Shown: positions 1-6,227, numbered from the stretch's first letter. The stretch is DNA of 6,327 nucleotides from Anaerolineales bacterium (GCA_947503585.1 CANNEJ010000095.1:1-6327), one strand, 5' to 3'. Numbers and translations are program-made. Notes: generated from the sequence alone by a model not told the origin.

Positions 1-1
1 G

Positions 2-475
2 CGCGAGTTCCGCGGGGTGGGGCGGCGTTTTGAGGTCAAGGGCGAGGTGCAAGGTATTACCGTTGTTGATGATTACGCGCATCATCCCACTGAGATCCGC
101 GCAACACTGGCGAGCGCGCGCCAGCGCTATCCCGGCCGCCCGTTGTGGGCCATGTTTCAGCCGCATACTTTTAGCCGCACGCAGGCGTTGCTTGTGGATT
201 TTGCGGCCAGCTTTGCAGACGCGGACCATGTGGTCATGAGCGACATCTATGCCGCGCGCGAGACCGATTCTGCGCAAGTCACCAGCGCTGATCTGATTGG
301 TGCGATGCGCCATCCGGATGCCCGCTACGTGGGCGGGTTGGAGGCAGCGGCGCATATGTTGGCGCGCCGGCTGCATCCCGGCGATGTGCTGCTAACGCTG
401 GGCGCAGGCACCAGCCATAAAGTGGGCGAGCTTGTGCTCGCCGAACTGCGGCATGCATTGGTGGATGCGCAATGA
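2..475 (+). CDS. murC: UDP-N-acetylmuramate--L-alanine ligase, C-terminal part (5' end outside window)
   Basis: MurC is the cytoplasmic ATP-dependent ligase that adds L-Ala to UDP-MurNAc, the first amino-acid step of the peptidoglycan stem. The frame is open from base 2 and enters already inside the protein, reading REFRGVGRRFEVKGE. The GTG at 17 is an internal Val codon, not a start. The 157 visible residues are about the last third of a protein usually 450-490 residues long: the end of the central ATPase domain, then the C-terminal ligand-binding domain. That domain opens with the Mur ligase signature DDYAHHPTEI (about visible residues 23-32) and continues with FQPHTFSRT and SDIYAARE, both typical of MurC. 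Near the end LGAGTSHKVGE replaces the more usual GAGDI; this position is not invariant in the family. The stop overlaps the murB start (ATGA, 472-475), so the two are probably translationally coupled. The glycine-rich ATP loop lies upstream of the window and cannot be checked. Confidence 0.96.
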   Translation, partial: REFRGVGRRFEVKGEVQGITVVDDYAHHPTEIRATLASARQRYPGRPLWAMFQPHTFSRTQALLVDFAASFADADHVVMSDIYAARETDSAQVTSADLIGAMRHPDARYVGGLEAAAHMLARRLHPGDVLLTLGAGTSHKVGELVLAELRHALVDAQ

Positions 476-1437
476 TGGCCCGGCAAGCTGGCGGAATGGA
501 TGGCTTGCAGGCGGCGTTTGGTGCGCGGTTGCTGGCGGCCGAGCCCTTGGCGCGCTACACCTCCGCCCGCATTGGCGGGCCCGCTGACCATTTTGTGGCG
601 GTGCAATCTGTCGCAGAGTTGGAGCAGGCCGTGCGCCTGGCGTGGGCGGCAGCGCTGCCATTCCGGGTGCTGGGCAGTGGCTCCAACATTCTTGTGGCGG
701 ATGCGGGCTACCGCGGGCTGGTCATTCATAACGATGCGCGCGCCATATCCTTTCGGGAAGATGCCGACGCGATTGTGGTGCGGGCTGAGGCGGGTGCGTC
801 TTTGCCCACGCTGGCGCGCCTGTGCGTGGCGCGCGGGGCCGGCGGCTTGGAGTGGGGTGCCACAGTGCCCGGCACCGTGGGCGGCGCAGTCTTTGGGAAT
901 GCCGGTGCACACGGCACGGACGTTTCGTCCAATTTGCTTGTGGCAGAAATCTTGCACCGTGAGGCGGGGATTGAGCGCTGGTCTGCCGCCGATCTGGCGC
1001 TGGATTACCGCGCCAGCCGCTTAAAGGCAGAGCCGGAAAGTGCTGTCGTGCTGGCAGCTGAGTTTAAGTTGCAGGCTGCCAAGCCCGCCGCGCTGCAGGC
1101 GCGCGTCGATGCGTTTATTGCGCAGCGCCGCAGCACGCAGCCGCCGGGCGCCAGCATGGGATCCATGTTTAAGAATCCCCCGGCAGATTATGCCGGCCGG
1201 TTGATTGAGGCTGCGGGATTGAAAAACGCGCGCATCGGCAATGCGCAGATTTCTGCGCTGCACGCAAATTTTTTTGTGAACCTGGGCGATGCACAGGCGC
1301 AAGATGTGTATGCGTTGATAGCGCTGGCGCGCAGCAGCGTGCGGCAGAAACTGGGGGTTTTGCTGGAGCTGGAGATTGGCCTGCTGGGCGAATTTGCAGA
1401 TGTGCTGAGCGTGTCACTTGCGGATGCGCATGGCTAA
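472..1437 (+). CDS. murB: UDP-N-acetylenolpyruvoylglucosamine reductase (MurB, type II)
   Basis: MurB is the cytoplasmic FAD enzyme that uses NADPH to reduce UDP-GlcNAc-enolpyruvate to UDP-MurNAc. The 321-residue product is of normal length. It shows YTSARIGGPAD (29-39), the FAD pyrophosphate-binding run VLGSGSN (66-72), GATVPGTVGGAVFGNAGAHG (129-148) and a substrate domain ending with QISALHANFFVN (259-270). The expected catalytic residues are in place: Arg180 in DYRAS, the proton-donor Ser231 in GSMF, and Glu301 in LELEIG. The PPGASMGSMFKNPP stretch and the lack of the extra type I loop fit type II, the form common in Gram-positive and related phyla. The start at 472 overlaps the murC stop by 4 bases. 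A GGTGGA (460-465) lies 6 bases upstream as a Shine-Dalgarno. A second ATG follows immediately and a third is at residue 9, so the exact N-terminus could shift slightly. Confidence 0.96.
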   Translation: MMARQAGGMDGLQAAFGARLLAAEPLARYTSARIGGPADHFVAVQSVAELEQAVRLAWAAALPFRVLGSGSNILVADAGYRGLVIHNDARAISFREDADAIVVRAEAGASLPTLARLCVARGAGGLEWGATVPGTVGGAVFGNAGAHGTDVSSNLLVAEILHREAGIERWSAADLALDYRASRLKAEPESAVVLAAEFKLQAAKPAALQARVDAFIAQRRSTQPPGASMGSMFKNPPADYAGRLIEAAGLKNARIGNAQISALHANFFVNLGDAQAQDVYALIALARSSVRQKLGVLLELEIGLLGEFADVLSVSLADAHG

Positions 1438-2548
1438 GGCACGGTTAATGGTGGGAATTATTTTTGGAGGGCGTTCCGGGGAACATGCGGTGTCTTTAAT
1501 GTCTGCGCGCTCGGTGGCGCAGGCAATTGACCGAAATAAATATGATGTAACCATGATTGGCATTTCAAAGGCTGGGCAATGGATTGGTGGCGATGACCCG
1601 CTGCGCGAGCTGGAGCAGGGCGGTTACGACGCGCCTGGCAGAGCGCTGCTGGGTGCGCCGCGGCATGGCGAATTAATGAGCCTAAGTCCGGCGGTGGTGC
1701 CGGGTGAGTTGCGCCTGGCGCCGGTGACCGAGCTGGATGTGGTCTTCCCATTGGTGCACGGAACCTATGGCGAGGATGGTGCGCTGCAAGGATTGTTTGA
1801 AATGGCAGATGTTGCATATGTGGGCGCCGGAGTTGTTGGGTCAGCTCTCAGCATGGACAAGGGCATTTTTAAGTCTGTGATGAGCGCAGCCGGCCTGCCC
1901 GTGCTGCCGCACCTGCTAATTTCGCGGGCGCAGTTTGCGGAGCAGCCGGATCAGATTGTGGCGCAGTGCGAAGCGGCGCTGCATTACCCGCTGTTTGTGA
2001 AGCCGGCAAACCTGGGGTCGTCGGTTGGCATTTCGCGCGCGGACGATGCAGCCGGGCTGCACAGCGCGCTGGTTGAAGCTGCGCGGTGGGACCGGCGCTT
2101 GGTGGTGGAGCAAGGCATTGATGCGCGCGAGATTGAGGTGAGCGTGCTGGGCAATGACATGCCACAGGCGTCTACCGTAGGCGAGATCCGGCCGCGGCGC
2201 GGATTTTACGATTACATTGCCAAGTATGTAAGTGGCGATTCGGAGCTGCTGATACCAGCCCCGCTGAGCCCGGAATTGACAGAGCGGGCGCAGGCACTGG
2301 CGGTTGAAGCGTTCAAGGCAGTGGATTGCGCGGGCATGGCGCGCGTCGACTTTCTGCTGGACAAGTCAACGGATCAGTTATGGCTGAACGAGCTCAACAC
2401 CATTCCGGGATTTACTGAGATTAGCATGTATCCAAAACTTTGGGCTGCCGCAGGCGTGGGCTACCCGGAGCTGATTGACCGCTTGATTGAGCTCGCGCTG
2501 GAGCGCAAAGCGGACCGTGACCGGACAGAGCACACATTCGAGGTGTAG
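1430..2548 (+). CDS. ddl: D-alanine--D-alanine ligase
   Basis: Ddl is a cytoplasmic ATP-grasp ligase that joins two D-Ala to make the dipeptide that MurF attaches to the stem peptide. From the ATG at 1430 the product has 372 residues. Numbered from that start, the Ddl landmarks are FGGRSGEH with Glu18, LVHGTYGEDG with His110, the ATP-grasp Lys191 in FVKPA, GSSVG with Ser197, YDYIAKY with Lys265 and Tyr266, Asp307, Glu321 and Asn323 for Mg-ATP, and PGFTEISMYPK at the D-Ala pocket. The AKY loop Tyr points to D-Ala rather than D-lactate as the second substrate. One departure is that the usual HEVS after FGGRSGE reads HAVS (Ala20). The start is uncertain: TTG 1418, ATG 1424, ATG 1430 and ATG 1448 are all in frame. 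I chose 1430 (overlapping the murB stop by 8 bases) for typical length before the FGG loop. ATG 1448 has the better SD (AAGG at 1436-1439) and would start directly with MVGIIFGG. Confidence 0.95.
   Translation: MAKARLMVGIIFGGRSGEHAVSLMSARSVAQAIDRNKYDVTMIGISKAGQWIGGDDPLRELEQGGYDAPGRALLGAPRHGELMSLSPAVVPGELRLAPVTELDVVFPLVHGTYGEDGALQGLFEMADVAYVGAGVVGSALSMDKGIFKSVMSAAGLPVLPHLLISRAQFAEQPDQIVAQCEAALHYPLFVKPANLGSSVGISRADDAAGLHSALVEAARWDRRLVVEQGIDAREIEVSVLGNDMPQASTVGEIRPRRGFYDYIAKYVSGDSELLIPAPLSPELTERAQALAVEAFKAVDCAGMARVDFLLDKSTDQLWLNELNTIPGFTEISMYPKLWAAAGVGYPELIDRLIELALERKADRDRTEHTFEV
2540..2545 (+). promoter_or_regulatory. ribosome binding site for ftsQ
   Basis: GAGGTG, with GAGG six bases from the ATG at 2550, overlaps the last codons of ddl. 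It fixes the ftsQ start at 2550 rather than at the in-frame GTG at 2487, which lies inside ddl and would add 21 residues unlike any FtsQ N-terminus. Confidence 0.75.
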
Positions 2549-2549
2549 C

Positions 2550-3488
2550 ATGGCAAGAAAAATATTTTCCAAGAGCGGGCCCGCGCCCGCAGTCACGCGC
2601 GCAGACATGGTGCGCCAGCGCCGCAACCGGCCGGCCGCTGCGGCGGCGGCAGCTGTGGTGATGCGGTCTCCGCAGGAGCTGCTGATTGCCCGGCAGCGCC
2701 GCATCAAGGCGCCGCGCGGCAGTGCTGCTGCGCGCGAGCCCGGCATCACCTGGGGCGCAGTGGCTGCTATTCCGTGGCGGGTGCACCCGCTTACACTGCC
2801 CAAGTTTGAAATTGGCTGGCGCATGGCCAGCTTTGCGCTGGCGGCACTTTGTGTGAGCCTGCTGGGCTATATGCTTTTCTCACCGATTTTTTTTGTGGGC
2901 GATATTAACCTCGCCGGCAACACGTACGTTGATGCACAGGAAATTGCCGTGGCGGCCAACGCGCACGATATGAACATCTTGTGGCTCGACCCGGTCCAGA
3001 TCAATGCGCGCCTGGCTGAGATCCCGGGCATTGCCTCTGCCAAAGTTTTTGTGGATTGGCCGCCGAGTGTGGCGATCGAGGTGGTGGAGAAGCAGCCGCA
3101 GCTGCTCTGGCAGCAAGGCTCTGTGGGCGTGTGGGTGGATGCAGCCGGGGATGTGTTTCCGGCGCGGGCGGAGGTAGCCGGGCTGCTGCCGATAATTGTG
3201 GATGATGCCGTTGCGCCGCTGGAGGCCGGCCAGAGCCCGCCGATGGCGGCAATCGCCGGGGCGCTGCAGCTGCGCACTTTGCGGCCCAACATCGAGCTTT
3301 TGCATTATGAAACTGCGCGCGGGCTTTCCTATCAGGACGGGCGCAACTGGCGCGGCTACTTTGGCGCCGGCACAGACATGCAGGTGAAGCTCTCAATTTA
3401 TGAGTCGCTCGTGAAGAACCTTGAGCAGCGCGGCATCCGGCCGCGTGTCATCAGTGTTGAAAACCCGCAGCTGCCGTATTACCGGTAG
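2550..3488 (+). CDS. ftsQ: cell division protein FtsQ/DivIB
   Basis: FtsQ (DivIB) is a single-pass membrane protein that links early divisome proteins to the septal peptidoglycan synthase machinery through FtsB/FtsL (DivIC/FtsL). The 312-residue product starts at ATG 2550. A basic, Ala-rich cytoplasmic tail of about 90 residues includes a run of seven Ala (about 29-35). One hydrophobic segment follows at about 92-111, then a POTRA domain from FFVGDINLAGN through EVVEKQPQLLW (about 114-187), with the usual pattern of a conserved GN turn, an N/D-x-x-xL stretch and P-x-V/I-x-V-x-V-x-E/K-x-x-P. A FtsQ-type beta domain then runs to the C-terminal LPYYR. The primary sequence is poorly conserved in this family, so the call rests on architecture and position between ddl and ftsA. 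The start is one base after the ddl stop. The cytoplasmic tail is longer than in E. coli FtsQ, though long tails are common in high-GC lineages. Confidence 0.92.
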   Translation: MARKIFSKSGPAPAVTRADMVRQRRNRPAAAAAAAVVMRSPQELLIARQRRIKAPRGSAAAREPGITWGAVAAIPWRVHPLTLPKFEIGWRMASFALAALCVSLLGYMLFSPIFFVGDINLAGNTYVDAQEIAVAANAHDMNILWLDPVQINARLAEIPGIASAKVFVDWPPSVAIEVVEKQPQLLWQQGSVGVWVDAAGDVFPARAEVAGLLPIIVDDAVAPLEAGQSPPMAAIAGALQLRTLRPNIELLHYETARGLSYQDGRNWRGYFGAGTDMQVKLSIYESLVKNLEQRGIRPRVISVENPQLPYYR

Positions 3489-3510
3489 CCGCCTAACTTT
3501 AAGATTTTGC

Positions 3511-3516
3511 AGGAGA
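3511..3516 (+). promoter_or_regulatory. ribosome binding site for ftsA
   Basis: AGGAGA lies in the 38-base ftsQ-ftsA gap, ten bases before the ATG at 3527. The spacing is slightly long but the match is good. The gap shows no convincing promoter. Confidence 0.7.
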
Positions 3517-3526
3517 GAACAAGACC

Positions 3527-4768
3527 ATGGCTAGCCCAATAATTACTGCGATTGATGTAGGTTCGCACAAAGTTTGTGCGTTGATTGCGGAGGTGCATGA
3601 CAACAACGAGCTGGAGGTGTTGGGCGTTGGCATTGAGCCGTCGCGCGGCATGCACCGCGGTGCCGTCTCCAATGTAGATGAGGCCAGCGCAGCGGTAGCG
3701 AGCGCTGTGGAGCAGGCAGAGCGCTCATCCGGCTTGGAGATTGGCGCGGCGTTTGTAAGCGTGGCCGGGGCGCATGTGGCCGCCACCAACAGCCGCGGCG
3801 TTGTGGGCATCGGTGGCAGCCGGGCGATCGAGCAGGCGGACATTGACCGCGCGCTGGAAGGCGCACAGGCGATTTCCGTTCCGCATAATCGCGAGGTGCT
3901 GCACATCATTCCGCGCAGTTTTGTTGTAGACGGGCAGGACGGCATTCGCTCGCCACTTGGCATGCACGGCTTTCGTTTGGAGGTGGAGGCGCACATCATT
4001 AGCGTCAGCAAGACCGTGCTGCAAAATGTCACCAAATGCGTGGAGAACGCGGGCGTGGCGGTTGAGCAGGTGGTAATTAACCCGCTGGCTTCAGCGGAGG
4101 CAGCGCTCACCGAAACGGAACGCGAAATGGGTGTGGTGGTTTGTGATCTGGGCGCAGGCACCATGGACATTGCCATCTTCATAGAGGGCAACGTGTGGCA
4201 TACCGCGGTACTGCCGGTTGGCGGCAAGATGATCACATCGGACATCGGGCATGGCCTGCGGCTCCCCTTGGAAGTGGCGGAGGCGGTTAAGTTGGAGCAT
4301 GCGCATGCACTTGCTATCGAAGTTGGCCGCGGCAAGAACTTTAGTGTGCAGCCCTTTGGGTTGGTTGAGCCGGCACAGGCCGTTAGCCAGCATGATCTGG
4401 CGCAGATTGTGCAGCCGCGCGTCGAGGAAATTTTTGAGCTGGCGCTGCAGGAAATTAAACGGTCCGGCTACGATGGAATGTTGTCTGCCGGGGTGGTACT
4501 GACGGGCGGCACTGCGCGCCTGCCGGGCATTCGCCAGCTTGCCAGCACAGTGATGCAGCTGCCGGTGCGCATCGTGGAGCCGCCGCAGCTGCGCGGATTG
4601 GTTGATCGCATCACGGGCCCGGAGTTTTCGACATCTGTTGGCCTGTTGCATTGGGGAGCGCGCACAGTGGCAATGCTGCCGCACAAGGTAGAAGGTGGCT
4701 TCTTCCGCTGGCCGGAAGGTGCCTTCGCATCGTTCTTTGGATGGGTCCGCAACAACCTGCTCCCATAA
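3527..4768 (+). CDS. ftsA: cell division protein FtsA
   Basis: FtsA is the actin-like ATPase that binds the FtsZ tail and anchors the Z-ring to the cytoplasmic membrane. The 413 residues follow the family order: phosphate-1 motif AIDVGSHKVCALIAEV (8-23), the FtsA-specific 1C region (about 85-165), the connecting stretch INPLASAEA (184-192), phosphate-2 motif VCDLGAGTMDIAIF (205-218), VLPVGGKMITSDIGHGL (228-244), and the adenosine motif GVVLTGGTARLPG (322-334). The C-terminus FFGWVRNNLLP (403-413), preceded by a short linker, forms an amphipathic segment with Trp and Phe on one side and Arg on the other, as expected of the membrane-targeting helix. In phosphate-2 the middle Gly of the usual GGG-T is Ala210; TMD itself matches E. 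coli FtsA. The stop codon lies at the base of a weak hairpin that begins the gap to ftsZ. Confidence 0.97.
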   Translation: MASPIITAIDVGSHKVCALIAEVHDNNELEVLGVGIEPSRGMHRGAVSNVDEASAAVASAVEQAERSSGLEIGAAFVSVAGAHVAATNSRGVVGIGGSRAIEQADIDRALEGAQAISVPHNREVLHIIPRSFVVDGQDGIRSPLGMHGFRLEVEAHIISVSKTVLQNVTKCVENAGVAVEQVVINPLASAEAALTETEREMGVVVCDLGAGTMDIAIFIEGNVWHTAVLPVGGKMITSDIGHGLRLPLEVAEAVKLEHAHALAIEVGRGKNFSVQPFGLVEPAQAVSQHDLAQIVQPRVEEIFELALQEIKRSGYDGMLSAGVVLTGGTARLPGIRQLASTVMQLPVRIVEPPQLRGLVDRITGPEFSTSVGLLHWGARTVAMLPHKVEGGFFRWPEGAFASFFGWVRNNLLP

Positions 4769-4799
4769 AAATGCAGCCGTCTACACCCCGCATTTTTTT
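4767..4799 (+). terminator. weak AT-rich hairpin with T-tract in the ftsA-ftsZ gap
   Basis: AAAAATGC (4767-4774) pairs perfectly with GCATTTTT (4790-4797) across a 15-base loop. A seven-T run (4793-4799) forms part of the right arm. The stem has only two G-C pairs and begins inside the ftsA stop codon. It could act as a partial terminator or an RNA processing site between ftsA and ftsZ, but it is too AT-rich to be called a strong terminator. Its function is inference. Confidence 0.35.
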
Positions 4800-4816
4800 A
4801 AGATAATCTGTATAAT
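4780..4816 (+). promoter_or_regulatory. ftsZ: candidate ftsZ promoter(s)
   Basis: Two -10-like boxes lie in the AT-rich gap. GATAAT (4802-4807) has a TCTACA (4780-4785, 4 of 6 to TTGACA) upstream at a 16-base spacing; this pair would start transcription near 4814 and keep the whole SD. A perfect TATAAT (4811-4816) has no recognisable -35 at 16-18 bases and would start transcription inside the SD. A promoter here is plausible but not proved from sequence. Confidence 0.4.
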
Positions 4817-4820
4817 TACG

Positions 4821-4826
4821 AAGGAG
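4821..4826 (+). promoter_or_regulatory. strong ribosome binding site for ftsZ
   Basis: AAGGAG lies seven bases before the ATG at 4834 and is the best SD in the window. It supports the upstream start, and therefore the long FtsZ N-terminal extension, over any internal start. It also fits high FtsZ output. Confidence 0.85.
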
Positions 4827-4833
4827 AACAGCA

Positions 4834-6120
4834 ATGACTAACTTTATAGCACCCCAGTCCCCGGCCTCTAGAAGCAAATGGTCCGGCAGAAGTTCCGCCG
4901 TTGTGGCAACCGAAACGCCCGTTGCGGCGGCGGGCGGCCTGGTGCCTGTCGGCAGCACTGATAGCTTTGCAAGAATTAAGGTTGTGGGAGTTGGCGGCGC
5001 TGGATGCAACGCAATCAATCGCATGATCACCGAGGGCATTCAAGGCGTTGACTTTGTAGCCATCAACACGGACGGCCAGGCGCTCCAGAATTGTGTGGCT
5101 CCGACCAAGGTACGCATCGGAGACAAGCTTACAAAGGGCCTCGGTGCCGGCGGCGACCCGGAGAAGGGTTCCAAGGCAGCGGAGGAATCGAGCGAGGAAA
5201 TTTATGCGGTCTTGAAGGGCGCTGATATGGTGTTTGTGACGGCGGGCATGGGCGGCGGTACCGGCACGGGCGCTGCGCCGCTGGTGGCGCAGATGGCCAA
5301 GGAACTGGGCTCGCTGACAATTGGCGTGGTTACCCGCCCCTTTAGTTTTGAGGGCGACAGGCGCAAGATTTCGGCTGAAGGCGGAATCGCCAAGATGAAG
5401 GAAAAAGCCGACACCTTGATTGTGATTCCCAACGACCGGGTGTTGCAGCTAGTGGACAAGAAGGCGAGTATGGCAGACGCTTTCATCTTGGCCGACAGCG
5501 TTCTCTATCAGGGTGTGCAGGGAATTGCCGAGCTGATCTCCCAACACGGGTTGATCAACGTGGACTTTGCTGACGTGAAGGCCATCATGGGCGAGGGCGG
5601 GGCGGCCTTGATGGCGATTGGCCGGGCCAGTGGCGAAGAGCGCGCGCAGAAGGCTGCGGAAGAAGCCATGAACAACACGCTTTTGGACGTAACAATTGAT
5701 GGCGCACGCGGAATTCTGTTCAGCATAACCGGCAGCGAATCCATGACGTTGCATGAAGTCAATGTGGCGGCGGCCATAATTAAAGAGTCGGCGCATCCGG
5801 ATGTGAACCTCATCTTTGGCGCAACAATTGACTCCGAGATGGGCGATGAAATTCGAATAACCGTGATTGCCACGGGTTTTGACCGGCGTGCGCCCGGCCC
5901 GCGGCGGCAGATCGCGGACGACTCAAAGAGTCCGCGTGGGTTGGTTCAGATGGCGGGTGATCAATTGAATGTGGAGGCACCGGCGGCACCAGCACCGGCA
6001 ACGCCCGCTTCCCCGCCGCCGCCGGCACTGGGCGGTGCCACGGGCGCGGACTTCAAACCCTACTCGGTGGATCTGGGATCCAATAAGTTGGACATCCCCG
6101 CATTCTTGCGCCGCAAGTAA
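4834..6120 (+). CDS. ftsZ: cell division protein FtsZ
   Basis: FtsZ is the tubulin-like GTPase that polymerises into the cytokinetic ring. The 428-residue product contains the full fold: T1 loop GVGGAGCNAINRM (52-64), INTDGQAL (77-84), the tubulin signature GGGTGTG (140-146), VVTRPFSFEG (165-174), and the T7 catalytic loop NVDFADV (242-248) with Asp244 and Asp247 at the places of E. coli Asp209 and Asp212. The globular part ends near residue 350. A Pro/Ala-rich linker of about 67 residues follows, then the conserved C-terminal peptide KLDIPAFLRRK (418-428) that binds FtsA. Before the core is an extension of about 45 residues, rich in Ser, Ala, Val and Gly, which is longer than in E. coli or Bacillus FtsZ. 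The start is set by a strong SD at 4821-4826. All catalytic residues expected for GTP hydrolysis are visible. Confidence 0.98.
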   Translation: MTNFIAPQSPASRSKWSGRSSAVVATETPVAAAGGLVPVGSTDSFARIKVVGVGGAGCNAINRMITEGIQGVDFVAINTDGQALQNCVAPTKVRIGDKLTKGLGAGGDPEKGSKAAEESSEEIYAVLKGADMVFVTAGMGGGTGTGAAPLVAQMAKELGSLTIGVVTRPFSFEGDRRKISAEGGIAKMKEKADTLIVIPNDRVLQLVDKKASMADAFILADSVLYQGVQGIAELISQHGLINVDFADVKAIMGEGGAALMAIGRASGEERAQKAAEEAMNNTLLDVTIDGARGILFSITGSESMTLHEVNVAAAIIKESAHPDVNLIFGATIDSEMGDEIRITVIATGFDRRAPGPRRQIADDSKSPRGLVQMAGDQLNVEAPAAPAPATPASPPPPALGGATGADFKPYSVDLGSNKLDIPAFLRRK

Positions 6121-6132
6121 GCATCGCGTAAC

Positions 6133-6154
6133 GCGGCACGGAGCTCCGTGCCGC
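6133..6154. repeat. perfect 22-base palindrome downstream of ftsZ
   Basis: The half-site GCGGCACGGAG (6133-6143) is followed directly by its exact reverse complement (6144-6154), 12 bases after the ftsZ stop. As RNA it would give a 9-pair GC-rich stem with a four-base AGCU loop. No T-tract follows, so it is not a typical intrinsic terminator by itself. It may protect the 3' end of the mRNA, bind a dimeric protein, or be a copy of a dispersed palindromic element. Confidence 0.8.
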
Positions 6155-6170
6155 AGGATAAGTTTGCGCC

Positions 6171-6227
6171 TGCCCCGGCTGTGCGGGTAACCAAGGGTTA
6201 CTCACACAACCGGGGCAGTTTTGTTTT
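6171..6227 (+). terminator. Rho-independent terminator of the dcw transcription unit
   Basis: TGCCCCGG (6171-6178) pairs with CCGGGGCA (6210-6217). The stem continues as TGTG/CACA and then GGGTAACC/GGTTACTC (one G-U pair), with two C-A mismatches and a loop of three bases at 6193-6195. That gives about 20 pairs over 47 bases, followed directly by GTTTTGTTTT (6218-6227). No A-tract precedes the left arm, so it should work only for + strand transcription, ending the run that closes with ftsZ. Confidence 0.9.

Noticed and set aside
17..19. GTG at 17 as the murC start
   Set aside because: The open frame continues upstream to the window edge with MurC-like residues; the gene is cut by the window.
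325..957. Minus-strand open frame opposite murC/murB
   Set aside because: Antisense shadow of two certain genes, with a Cys-, His- and Arg-rich product without domain motifs.
2487..2549. GTG at 2487 as the ftsQ start
   Set aside because: It lies inside ddl, lacks an SD and adds residues unlike FtsQ; ATG 2550 has a good SD.
3457..3505. Possible promoter before ftsA (TTGAAA at 3457, TAAGAT at 3500)
   Set aside because: The spacing is far from 16-18 bases and no -10-like box lies at the right distance from TTGAAA.
4297..4308. 12-base palindrome GCATGCGCATGC inside ftsA
   Set aside because: It encodes conserved-frame residues (EHAHAL), and short palindromes of this kind are expected in GC-rich coding DNA.
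3499..4335. Long minus-strand open frame (278 codons) opposite ftsA
   Set aside because: It lies fully antisense to a certain gene, its composition is Ser/Thr/Ala/Cys-rich as expected from the complement of GC-rich codons, and it matches no family I know.
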